From contig OZ037766.1 in assembly GCA_964035545.1 (NCBI GenBank), forward strand, positions 22,246,767 through 22,310,766: a stretch of 64,000 bases of DNA, in the 5' to 3' direction. The stretch comes from Bugula neritina (taxonomy: Eukaryota > Bryozoa > Gymnolaemata > Cheilostomatida > Bugulidae). The stretch's first letter is position 1. The number at the start of each line of letters is the position of its first letter. Position numbers and translations under genes: made by a program. A model generated the notes under the pieces. That model searched no databases. It had not been told where the DNA came from and worked only from the letters and a program-made list of their open reading frames with translations. Below, piece by piece: positions 31,200 through 43,484 of the stretch.

Positions 31200-34100
31200 A
31201 TGGCAGGAGAGGTGAACTTTACACCTGATGGTAGAAAGCAGCGAAAGCAAAGTAAAAGTGAGTGGGAGATTGTTGGAGGGTTGAAAGAAGGTGAGAAGTA
31301 TGAAGAAAGGCCAATGAAATTTGATGGTTTTCTCCATAAAAAGAGAAACCCTCCATTAAAAGGATGGCACAGGGTGAGTCTTCCACACGGTGTTCAGGGA
31401 GTTGTGTTGCAGCAAATTCAGATTCACCGGAAAGGGACGCAAATGTCTCTGAATAGACTGAGATTTGATGATAATCTATGGACTTGAGTACTTGTGTAAC
31501 TTGTACCAAGAAAATTGATCTATTTTAATTGTTTGCTATGGGGAATTTAGCACTAAATTGTCTGGCTAAAGGTTTATGTTAGGTTGCAAGATAAATTTGG
31601 CTCAAAATAAATTTATTGACAATACAGTTTTGAAAAAAAGCTTTAAAGTCATCACAGTGTAGCACTGAGTATGGCTATCTTCTCTCATGGAAAATATTGC
31701 CATTTCGATTCTGCTTTTTTAAATAAATACTAAAGTTTTAGATAACATGTTCTTGGTCTTAAGAAATCAATTGCTTAATTTATTGAACTATTAATTTGGA
31801 AGTATTGCTATTAGTAATTGATGAATATGTACAATTACTTAATTATTACATCACTGTATGCTAACTAATACTCATCAAAAGATAGGAGTTCTAAGTGTAT
31901 TGTAAATGTATGGAAATCATTCTATACATTAAATCAAACTGAACTCAACTTGGTAACCAAGTTTAAAATCTAACTAGCTGAATTAATAAATCAATTTCTA
32001 TAATTAAGTAAGAACAAATAAGTGTAGTAACCTTACCTTAATAGCTAATTATATCTGGTTGCTGAACACGAGCTATGTTATAATTGCAGAGGTACTTTGT
32101 GCTAGAAGAAGGAATTCTTATATATTCAAAGACGCCAAGTGATGTACGTAAAAATCTAATTATCCTTTTACTTTCTGCAGTAATACGCCATATACCTCAA
32201 TATAATGTGATTATATGTTTAATTATTGTATGACATTTATACTCATGAATAGGTGATTTGTCAAGTAGGAATTTCACCAAAAGCTGGCAAACGTAACTTG
32301 AGTTATCCTTAATTAGTTCTTTTCATTGCATAACATATCACAGTGTTTGTGGGACAACAGCTCTAAGAGGGATTTATGATTAATTGAGTTTTTAAAACAA
32401 CTGTTGGGCACTTTTGTGGTGATTGGCATGTATATTTGACTAGCTTATTTGATGTAAGTTTATTTCAGAATACTAAGATTACGCAATTAGTTTCTTTTTT
32501 AATATTGAAATTAGTTGAACATGAGACAAATGTTGGTACTTTAGGCTGATTCAGCCGACTACTCTTCAACTCATCTTCATGATTCACTTTTGTTTTGGTT
32601 TTTATTAAGATTAAATATAAATCTTTAAGACCTAGCCTGATATATTCACCAAATGATTTCAGAATCACGAATTGGTGTGAATCATTAGTTATTTTGATAT
32701 GGATAAGTACTTGTCCATTTATTTCTCAACTTCCTGTTTATTAATTTTTAATCCAGCATCAAAAAGGCCGACATCATGGCAAAATAGACGTTGGACTGTC
32801 CGTCTTGTCTTTCAACAGACGAAAGAAGAAAATAGACATAGATTCTGAAGACTTTGTCTGTCATATTAGGGTGAGTGTTTGGAAGCGTGGTCACTGCTGG
32901 AACTGCTTTAGATTCTAGATTCTTAGTATAATTATGTGAAAAAATGTGTGTTTGTATTATGATAGCAACTTAAAATTATGTCTTACTTGGGTTGTGCTAT
33001 ATATAATACTTTCACGTAAATCTTTGAAGATGAAGACCAATAGTGACTCAATTATAACTTAAAAAGTGTATTGCCTGATTCTAAAAAAATTACTTATAAG
33101 TATACATGGTAATCAAAATGAGTTTGCTTAGTACTAGGGTAATATGGCGTACTACATATTATGTTGTAGTTATCCAACTGAAAACATGTTGGTATGTTGT
33201 AACAATACAGTGCATATTTTCAGTGTTTCAGATTGGGAGTATCTAAAGTAAGTTTCAAGGCATAATTTCACTTTTCACTGCTCCTATAAAGTATATAAAA
33301 CTACACTTAGCTGACTGTTTGGTGGCTGGTACAGACTTTATTTTTTCATACTTCTTGTTCACTTAAATTTCTAAGAAAGAAGTCAATAATAATTACTTCC
33401 ACTAATAAATTCAGTCGTTATTTTTGTTTTTGTGTACCTGAAAAGAGATTGCACCGTATTCCGCCCTTTAAATATTTTAATAAAATATAACAAGCCACTG
33501 TAGTAGGTTAGGCCTACCCTGTCTTTTGGCTTTGGAATAAACGTGAAAAGATGCCACTTCCATACCAATTCAGACTGTAACTGTAATCAATATATTTTTG
33601 AGTTTGTGTACTGCTCTATGACCTAGGTTTTATATTACAGTCTAAAGTGTTATTGAAGTGGTATTCTATTTGTTTCTGGTTAACTGTTTCCAACAAGATG
33701 AGTGATAATCGACAAAATACTAAGTGCTCACTCTCAACTGAGAGGCAGTATAGATCCGGTGAAATTTGCCTGCACCATCCACGATTAGTGTAGTGATGGA
33801 GCATTGCCTAATCCCTCTCATACTCAGTAAATGTTATAAACTATCATTTTGGCCTGATTTCCTAAGCATGTGAATCCAATTTTTGTATTCTAGAAAATTC
33901 TAACAAGTTCACATGTTTTCACATTTTGTTGCTCAAATGTAAATGTAATAATTTAAAATTCTCCTTGCTGTTTGTTCTTAATTTGTTGGTGCAATTAGAA
34001 AATTTCTCACCCCACCTTGCTAGGCACATAAATTTTAACTTCACTGTTTTCAATGATAAGATGTAACCCAATCTATGCATATTATATATATGTTATGTAT

Positions 34101-37100
34101 ATAGTTTATAATACATAGTTCATAAGCTAATACATTGATTTGTACAGACCAAGAATAGCAAGTGGTTTGAAGAGTGGATCACTAATCTCAAAAATCATAG
34201 ACTCTACAGACACAATGAGCTGAGTTACGGGACACGTGAAGCGCCTCTCCTTACTCAAATTACTACTGAAGATGAGAAAGTTGTCAACGTTTCACAGTCT
34301 GTCCCAGGAGGTAAAATATAAATATAACCAACACTTGTTTCTACTTGAAAAGAGTTTTGCTAGTATCATATAAATACAATTATTTCATGGATAATTGTTT
34401 TTTTCAATCTCTATTTTTTCAAAAAAATAAATTCTTTCAAAGTTGCGCCACAATGAAAGTTTTTTAAAACCAAATACATTTACTAGTATATATTTTATAA
34501 AACAACATTTTAGAGGTGAGTTTCTGTTTGTTTGCTCTGCATCTTTAAGAAGGTTTGTTTTCTTGATGTATTACGTAATAATGTACATTGTATGTTATGT
34601 ATTCTACATAAATTTATTGCTGATGTAATGATATAAAAATAGTTTTAATTTGTAGTTAGAACTATCTCTTTACATAGTTGTTATTATATTATATGTGACA
34701 ATAATATTGCCCTATATATTAATAAGTAAATCATGTTGTATAATTTTATACAATTTCAGGCACACCATTTGTAAGCAGTGAAAACCTGAAGAGGAAACGT
34801 GAAGGATCTCTTCGTGGTGGCTCCCTGCCCAGTCAAAGTAAAGTCATTGCTTGGCTTATAGACAACAATGGAAATGAGCAATGTGATAAAGGTTACTCAT
34901 AGTTATACTTATATTCACTCTTTTGTTATCATATAATTTCAACTCTTATTGCATTTGTGCTTTTGCTGGCTTTTCAATTTGAGACTACACATAAATTCTT
35001 ATCAGCTTATTTATTGAGATTTTATACTGTAATTTAGATTTGTCTGCACTATTTTACTGTTGGATATCTAAATTACTCTACTTACTGTTAATGTCAAAAT
35101 GTTTCTGGGAAAGATAATTTTTGAGTTGAGCAAAGTTTTATTACAAAAAACTTATTTCAGGCTAGTCGTATTTTTTAGAATGCTATTAATAAATCAATTA
35201 TAATTTTATTGGACAAATATTTTGGCAAAAGAACTTGTAACCTGTTTTGGATATTGACCTATCAAGAGATGAAAATGCAAAGGGCCTTGGCTATTGGCAT
35301 GCAATAATTTTGATAAGAAACCTGGCTTAAACAAAGTGCAACAGTTTTAACATGTTATGTTGGCGATGTTTTAGATCTCAAAGCTGCTCAGGGTCAATTG
35401 TCAGATTTAGAGACTTTGATTGAGAAGTTGGAAACCCAACTACCTATGGCCTGTTACCACTCACACCCACATGTAAGTACTGTAGTCATAAGCAGAGGCT
35501 GGCAACTCAAGTCATGTGTAATCAAATGACTGATGAATAAGTGTTATTTTTAATCGTATGAAGCATCTTACTAATAACTGATTACTATTTTAGTCTTGGC
35601 TCATATACATACTATGCAATACCATAATTAGCTCAATGTTTTTTCATACACTAATTCTTGATGTATCGCTTCTAGGATTTGTCTCCCCAGTTGAGTTTTG
35701 AGGCTCCAAAAAGAGGCTCAATTAGCAAGATATTGTCATTCAAATCTTCTCATAAAAAGGAACGCAAATTGGCAGATACAGTAAGTTAGTTAGCTGGTCA
35801 ATATTTGTTAATCAAACCATTATTTAGGATTCTATCATATTCAAGTTAAAGTGGAGTGTGCAATATTATGATCTTTCATTGCTCATCAACTTTGCAAGAT
35901 ATAAATTAGTATGGTTATTTTATTGGTACGTATCTGCCCATAGCGAGTGGTATATGATCATACTTTTAGTGTCTTAGCAGTAGCTGATGTAACTTAGTTT
36001 ACAACACTATCATCTAGCAGCATAATGGTGAAGTAGATTTGTATGTTTTCCACAATAAATTGCTGCACTTTATTTATTAGCCCACCGATTCTCTTTCAGT
36101 GGTGAGTATTTTGCTATACTTTTATGCTAACACTTTGCATCCTGGCAATGAGCTAGATCTTAGGTGTCCCTGGCATTGGTCAAACCACTGCTCTTAAGGA
36201 ATATTTCTAAAACCTGTTTTTTAAAGCATTTTATTATTTACGTTTGAAAAGCTTCAGTTACTTGGTATTATTTTCTTAACCTCAGAGTGCAGAGTGAAGC
36301 ATGTGTTTGTTTGCTAAAACCAAAGAGCTTAATGTCATGGCAAGGCCTAGAGGTGACTTCGCTGCATACTACTACATCTAGGTTTTGAATTTTGTTTACT
36401 TGACTGTTTAGTTGTATCACTCACTCACTTACTTGTTCACTCTGACCAACTGACTAAGTTTGACTTGCAGTCATTTATGATGCATTTTTCAATATAAAAA
36501 GTGAGTCAGTCGTAAAATCACTAAATGAGTTACTGTCGAGTCATCTGACTGAACTGACCAACTAGTATTCATAGTTCATATGGTGTGGCTGTGTTACTGA
36601 ATCACTCAGTATCCAAGTTGCTTGCTTTAGGTCAGTAGTAAGAGCAGTGCTTCTAACCCGTCTCTTTCATCTAAGTTTGCAATCGGAGACCATGATCGTA
36701 GTGAGAGACCCTCTAGTATCTCCTCAAACTCTGACTCTGTTCAGGAACTTAAGCTATGCTCAGAGTTTATCAGCAAAAGCAGTCAGGGTGAGCTTCTATA
36801 ACTAAACAAACATTTTCTCTTTTAATCATTATAATTATGATCATTTAGCATAGTAATGATTAGTTAGCATGTAATTTGTTAGTTTTAAGAATTGAATTTC
36901 TTAGTTTGGTAATATGTAGAGCATATAATTGTAGTTTATTCCTTGCTAAAGAACTTATCCAGAAGAATCGGCACTGAGAGGGACAGGCTAAGACACGCCC
37001 TTCAAGATACATCTATTATTCAGGCTACGCAACCAGCAACTGAACTCTATGTTCAATCACTTAAACAGGTCAGTTTACTATTTAGCACATCCTATTGGAA

Positions 37101-40100
37101 CCATTCAAGTGAACTCATTTCTCATTGGATTATAAGAAACGCTCATACAAAGACATTAACAGTTTTGAATGTAGAATACTCTGCTTGCTCTAAAATAGTT
37201 GGTGAAGGTAAAGGAAAACCAGTTCTATGCTAAGGGCTCTCCAATATGTGGTGTGCACAACTCCATCTCGTATCGTCTGAAGAACACTAGAAATATGATG
37301 AAGTAAAAGTTGATAAACTTTTTATATGACTGTGCTGCTCTATGTTATGAATAGAGTATTTAAAAGTTATGATGAATCTGTTTACGTACATATAGTAGAC
37401 ACAATGCACATACAACTATTACTTGATAAGTTACACAATTTTTCTTTTCAATTATCGTTAAGCTGAGCAGCTTACTCGCCAAAATGTCTTTTTCATACAC
37501 CAATTCAATTTAACTCAATACACTGATGAGTATTAGATAGTATAGTGGAAAAGTTATTTATAGTGTTCATATAAGGTTAAAACAATCGTTGTGAGTTTTT
37601 GAAATAACTTTACGCTCAACAATTACTTTAGCTGTTTTTTATTTGTTGTAGAAGAAATAATGTGTATTTTTATTTAGATGCTACAAGAGAGTATAAAACA
37701 GAATGAAGAGCTCAAAGCTAGACTCACAAACTCTGAAGATATGTTGGGTGATTCTCTTGCTGAAAACTTTACTAAGATTACTCTTCCCCCATCACCTTCC
37801 TCTGAGAAGGTAAACTCTCACTCTACAATCAGTCATAGTTATACTCACACTCTTCTTAGTTATACTCATAATGACTGCAGTTATACTCACATTTGTCATA
37901 GTTATAGTCACACTCATTGTAGTTATACTCACCCTCATTAATTTTTGTACTCAATTTTGCTACAATTATACTCACACTCCTAATTGTATTTTCATATTCA
38001 ATACAATTATACTCATATTCATTATAGTTATACTCATATTCAATACAGTTATACACATATTCACTACAGTTATACTCTTATTCACTATAGTTATACTCAT
38101 ATTCACTATAGTTATACTCACTATTACTACAGTTATCTACTCAACATAATTTCACTTTGCAGAGAAACTCTTTAATTAAAAGTAAAGTAAACAGGTCTCA
38201 GTCACTGAGTAGTAAAGCCAGTGAGCTCTTTTTTGACGCTACTGATTACATGATAGAAGAAACTGTGGATGAAGAGGACAATGCATCAACTGTTGTGAGT
38301 GTTTCAGAGTTTCTTTATCAATTTAGATATATTATTTTTACTGCGTGTAAATTTAATGAAGGGTATTTTTCAGGCATATTATTTTACCATCTATTTAGAT
38401 CAGTGAACCAGAGATGCAATCATGTTGTTTATTTAGCAAAAAGCAGTGATTTTGTTGATTTCATTAATGAATTGTAATTTCAACTACAACACATTAAAAA
38501 ATATGTTCACTATTCTAAAATTTCATTGGCATAGGAATTAAGTAATAGCTGTTTTGTGCATAAAAATTATAACAAATTATAGAAAATCACATAAATATAT
38601 CAATCCTTATGTGTAAAAATTTGCATTATTGCAATAATGACATAGCTGTGCTTAGATAGATACTTTTATCAAAGTTGTTTTATGTATTCTGGCACCTATA
38701 CACTAAAATATAGCTTTATTGCACGTAACTAAAGTATTAGAAAATGAACAAAATGAGCCCCTGTGGAGAGATAGTCATAGTAAGCCTGGTACAATGGAGT
38801 TTTCTAGAAATTTATGTTGATAATGCAATCAGGCTAAATCATTCTTCAACATTATTAGCATTCAGCATGCATTTCAATCCAAATACTGTCCCATGATACA
38901 TGTATAAATCATTAAAACAAATTTTGCAATAATTCCGAGGTGGTGCATAAATAATTTTCTTTTAGGCTTGGAAATTGATTGTTGAAACGAATTTATTTTC
39001 TCATACCATTTATTGGGAGAAGATAACTCTTCTAGTTGAAATGTATGCTGTCTATTTCATCACAATATTATTAATATCACGGGTCTTGGAAAGTAGTCAT
39101 TTGTGAGCTCAAAAGTTCAACTAGTCGGTAACTTTGAGATGTAAATAATCATCTGGCAAGTTTAGCTTCTGATCACCTATTTTCACAAGTCATTTCACAT
39201 AAATTTAGCATTTTTAGGAAAATCAATTGTTGAAAAATAGGTGCTTTGCTTATAACCCATTTTCAAAACTAGACTTTTCCAGTTTCAAAACATTGGTACA
39301 GCATCATGATGAAATAGGTATTTTAAGATAAAAGTAGCATATGGTATGATTGATTTTTTGCCACAGTTGCTATATTTTTCTCGCACATTTTTAGATATGA
39401 TATAAATATTGTGTAAGTTTATACTTTGTAAGAATGTGTTTTGGCGATAATATGTTCACTTTTCTAATCACATCTAAATAAGTAACACAATGTTTTTAAT
39501 GACTTTTCGTCTTGCATAACTTCACAGTAAACAATACTTTCACTCTCAATTTTTAACAATGTGAAAAAAAACTTAATGTTTTCATTGTTGAATGTTCTGA
39601 TTGCATTTCTTAAATAATAATTTTTGATAGTTGGCAATATAATTTTCATCATTATTATATGATTCATTCAACACTGCACTCACTACTGGATTATATAATG
39701 CAGTTAACATTATATTGACAGAGTAGTTTGCCAATTAGATAAAATGTCATCACTGAGGTTGTATGTTTTTAGAGCTCTGATTCCTCTAGTAGCAGTTTCT
39801 CGGACCAGGACCTAGAGACGGGCCTGTCTGAAGAGATTAGTAAGTTGATTTTAACTATACCAATACTGTGTATATCTGATACTGTGTATATCTAATACTG
39901 TGTATATCTAATACTGTGTATATCTAATACTGTGTATATCTAATACTGTGTATATCTAATACTGTGTATATCTAATACTGTGTATATCTAATACTGTGTA
40001 TATCTAATACTGCGTATTTTCAATACAATAAAACAGAGCAGTCCCAATTTGCTTGTATTTTAAGTTTCATTAAAACTTGTAAAAATGGAAACATTTTTTT

Positions 40101-43100
40101 CTTTTGAGAAGCGGTGGAATAAGGAAGCAGTTTTAGTTCTCTTGTACTACAGTATTATAGTACACATATGTCTTATTATTGTATCCGGATGGGACGTGGG
40201 TGTGTTATAGCATCTTGTTTAAAATACTGGCAGTCGACTGACTTGAACATATGTTATTTGTCTGCAGTAACTGATGACAGAGATGTAAAAATATTCGAGA
40301 TTTGCAAAACGGGACGCCGCTCTACACTTCCTGCTCCTATGTCTTCCTCTGACACTGGGCTATTTTCCATATTAACTAAAAATATTGGCAAAGATTTAAC
40401 AAGGATATCTATGCCAGTCACACTGAATGAGCCACTGAATACGCTACAGGTCAGTTGGTCCACGACACTTGCCGATTATCTCTCTTGTCCTTGTTTTACA
40501 TGACAGTTTATAATGCTTTACATTAAGTAAGACCTTGTGAGCATCATGTCTTCACTTTGTATCTACCACGTGTTTAACATGCCCTTACCTTGGCAGATAC
40601 TGTGTGAGGAACTGGAATACAGTGATTTGTTAGATAAGGCCTCGTCGTTTAGTGACCCGTTTGAGAGGATGATTTATGTGGCAGCGTTTGCCGTCAGCTC
40701 CTATGCTTCAACCAATACCAGAGCTGCCACCAAGCCATTCAACCCCATATTAGGTGAAACCTATGAGTGTATTAGACTGGACAAGGGCTGGAAGTTTGTT
40801 GCTGAACAGGTGTGTGCTCTATCTTCAATAAAGGTCATCATTGACGGTTGATTATGGATTGGTTTACTGAAAGTGGTGTTGCCATTGGCTGGTTTACTGA
40901 AAGTGGTGTTGTCATTGGATGGTTAGCTGATACGTCTGCTGTCGCTGTAGGTCAGTCATCACCCACCAATATCTGCCTGTCACGCTGACTCTCAGAACTT
41001 TATATTCAAACAAGATTGTCGGGTGAAGACTAAGTTCTGGGGAAAGTCGATGGAGATACACCCTGTAGGCAGCGTTTCCGTAGAGCTGACTAGGTGAGTG
41101 CTCAAGCTATTTTGGGAAGGTAAATTTTGCTGAAAATTCATCCAGTCTGTAGAAGAAATAGAAATAGAACGTTTTTGCCTTTTTGCATTTAAGTATCAAG
41201 TTGAAATATTTCAACTCCATGGTTTTACAGGAAATTTCTATTTATTTATTTGAATCTAGGGTAGCAAGCAATCGCAGTGTAGCAAAATATTTGAATTTGT
41301 TTCTGATAAGATAATTGTAGCTAAAGCTTTCGCCGCAAGACAGTATTCACTGAAATTGTGTAGTGAGTAAGTATTGTAACAATCCAAACCAACTGTATTT
41401 CAACTCTTTGTAATATCCTGTGCGACTACCCTTTATACAAAGACATCTTTGTCAACACTTAGGCATAACGAGGAGTATAAGTGGAAGAAAGTGACAACTT
41501 GCGTACACAACGTACTTGGAGGACAGCGTTGGGTAGACCAGTATGGAGAAATGAATATTTCTTGTCAGGGGATTAAATGTAAACTCAACTTTGTTAAGGT
41601 ATGCAGCGCTGATTTGTAGTGAGTCATATGTTTATAAGTAGCTCTGGGTGTATTCGGCAAAGTTAAAAGTGTATTAAAATGTGTATAAGATAAAAAATGT
41701 ATTTTGATAAGACAGACACATTATTTTTAATTGTGTAATGAGATCTAGCAAGTGTAACTCATGCATGATCATGTACCAGTTGCATACTTTGAAGCAAACT
41801 TGTGTGTTTCAATCATGTTATTTGTATTGGTAGACTGGGCAAAACTGCTACCTTTGAGATATATGTTGGCTAAATTGCTGGCGTTGGGAGTTATGCCAAT
41901 ATTTTTATATTTAATTGTAGGTTTTTGTTTGCCAAGTAAACTCAATTGAAAAATGCTTTAGATATATTTATTTTATTTCTATTTGGCCTAATTGACTAAG
42001 CTGATTCCTGTTCTTGCCGAAATACAGGCTAGCTATTGGTCCAATAAGAAACACGAAGTACATGGCACTATAACTGGACCTGGAGACGAAGTCAAAATCT
42101 ATCTTTTTGGAAAGTGGACGGAGGCTCTGTATTGTACTTCTAAGACTGATCACCAGTCTAATAGGTGTATATGGAGAGCAGGTAATTGTGGAAATCTGAT
42201 TGATTAGTCCTGGATAAATGAACTTGTCAGATGCAGCATTAAATGCCATCTATAGTAAACTTTCCATCACTTGGTGCTGTAGTCTTGTGACACTACTACA
42301 CTGATATCTTACAGGAAATCTCCCAGAAGATCATGAGTTGTACTATGGCTTCACTCGCTTTGCCGTAGAACTCAATGAGCTGCAGCCAAACGAAGCAACT
42401 TATTTACCAAGAACTGATACACGCTTTAGACCAGACCAAAGGTACTGTAGTCTACCCTAATGGTGATAGTGACGATGCAATAGTATGCGTAGTTGTGGTA
42501 TCTATACTTCTAAATGTTAAGTGCTACTATTAGTAGCATTGTGATGTAATACTTAAACATATTTACAGATTTCTGGAGGAAGGAAAGATTGACGAAGCTG
42601 AAGCAGCCAAACAGCGAGTAGAGAAACTTCAAAGAGAGGCTAGGAAAGAGCGGGAAGCTAAAAACATTGAATATAAGCCTAGATGGTTCAAGTAAGCTGT
42701 TACATTATATGTCATTCTGCATTTATATGTCTATCTAAAACCATTGCCATCTAATTTGTCTTTATATTTTATTGCTTTTTATTGTAATTTTATTAAAATT
42801 TATTTCTATTATCAATATAATTATTATTTTATTTATTTAATGTAAACTATGCTGTCCATCTTAGCCTAGTGATTATAGACTGATGAAAACATATTAATCT
42901 TCTTATAGTTATTATCATGACGATTGCTGTTATTATTGTTACTAATAATGTCAGAATAATATATTGAAACATTATGTTAAAATGATAGGAAATTATGTTT
43001 ATGTAATTAACATTACAAATGTATTAAATAATTGTAGCAAAGTTGAGAAAGATAAAACTGAGACTTACCTATTTAATGAGGATTACTGGTCTTGTAAAAG

Positions 43101-43146
43101 GGAGCCAGGATTTGACGAAGTAGACAATATACCTAAACTTTGGTAG
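31200..43146 (+). CDS. OSBPL3: Oxysterol-binding protein-related protein, ORP3/6/7 subgroup
   Basis: Lipid-transfer protein expected at ER-plasma membrane contacts. Exons: 31200-31373, 32090-32143, 32757-32870, 34148-34310, 34760-34891, 35375-35472, 35676-35780, 36081-36101, 36631-36787, 36935-37068, 37678-37809, 38163-38294, 39773-39839, 40268-40449, 40597-40809, 40951-41093, 41463-41598, 42028-42181, 42315-42441, 42569-42691, 43038-43146. They sum to 2670 nt, or 889 aa (human ORP3 is 887). The PH domain is at about 42-132 ([25 protein letters not shown]). An FFAT-like VAP-binding motif is at about 449-456 (ELFFDATD). The lipid-binding ORD is at about 510-889, with the signature [12 protein letters not shown] at 601-612 and EQVSHHPP at 625-632. 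The protein ends KPRWFKN ... IPKLW. The 21-nt exon 36081-36101 is the least certain. ORP3, 6 and 7 probably arose by vertebrate duplication, so the symbol marks the subgroup only. Confidence 0.95.
37815..38150. repeat. ~20-bp minisatellite filling an ORP intron
   Basis: More than a dozen degenerate units of the type AGTTATACTCATATTCACT run from just after the donor at 37810 almost to the acceptor at 38161-38162. A single similar word also occurs right after the ORP donor at 34892. Confidence 0.85.
39862..40016. repeat. 16-bp tandem repeat (AATACTGTGTATATCT), ~9.6 copies
   Basis: Almost perfect tandem array inside an ORP intron, beginning 22 bases after the donor at 39840. Only the second and last copies vary. 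The low divergence suggests recent expansion, and copy number is probably variable between individuals. Confidence 0.93.
40860..40919. repeat. 30-bp tandem duplication in an ORP intron
   Basis: Two copies (40860-40889 and 40890-40919) start with TGGTTTACTGAAAGTGGTG and differ at two positions. They lie in the 141-bp intron just before the exon that begins VSHHPP. Confidence 0.85.
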
Positions 43147-43478
43147 AAATTTCTTCATTCGACTGTAAAAGTGACACTTGATACAGAGACTCTCACGTGT
43201 GATATGAGTATCGTCAGTTACATGGATTCTACTCGTGATAAAAAGTATTCCGTCAGTAATTAAATTGCCAAAGATAGTCGAATATTTTGCTATTTTCATC
43301 AAAGCTGTTTGGGGAATTTCTTTTATTAGCCAAGAAGTTGTGAGTGTGCTTGAAATTTAGGTATCATGTGTAAGTTAGGAAAATTGTGATATATTAGACT
43401 GCTAGGGTGCTATTGTGATTGGTGCAAAGTACGTTAGACTGCCATATAGATTAAATGAGTAATATATGGTATAGAGTA

Positions 43479-43484
43479 AATAAA
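43479..43484 (+). other. Candidate poly(A) signal AATAAA for the ORP gene
   Basis: First canonical AATAAA after the ORP stop, ~335 bases downstream, followed by a T/G-rich stretch (TTTGTTGACTTTGATTTTTA). Assignment is by position and motif only. Confidence 0.5.

Noticed and set aside
36942-37068. ORP exon starting at the AAG before AACTTATCC
   Set aside because: That acceptor shifts the frame to an early stop. The acceptor ending at 36934 keeps the frame open.
37856-38149. Overlapping open frames on both strands
   Set aside because: All are translations of the ~20-bp minisatellite in an ORP intron.
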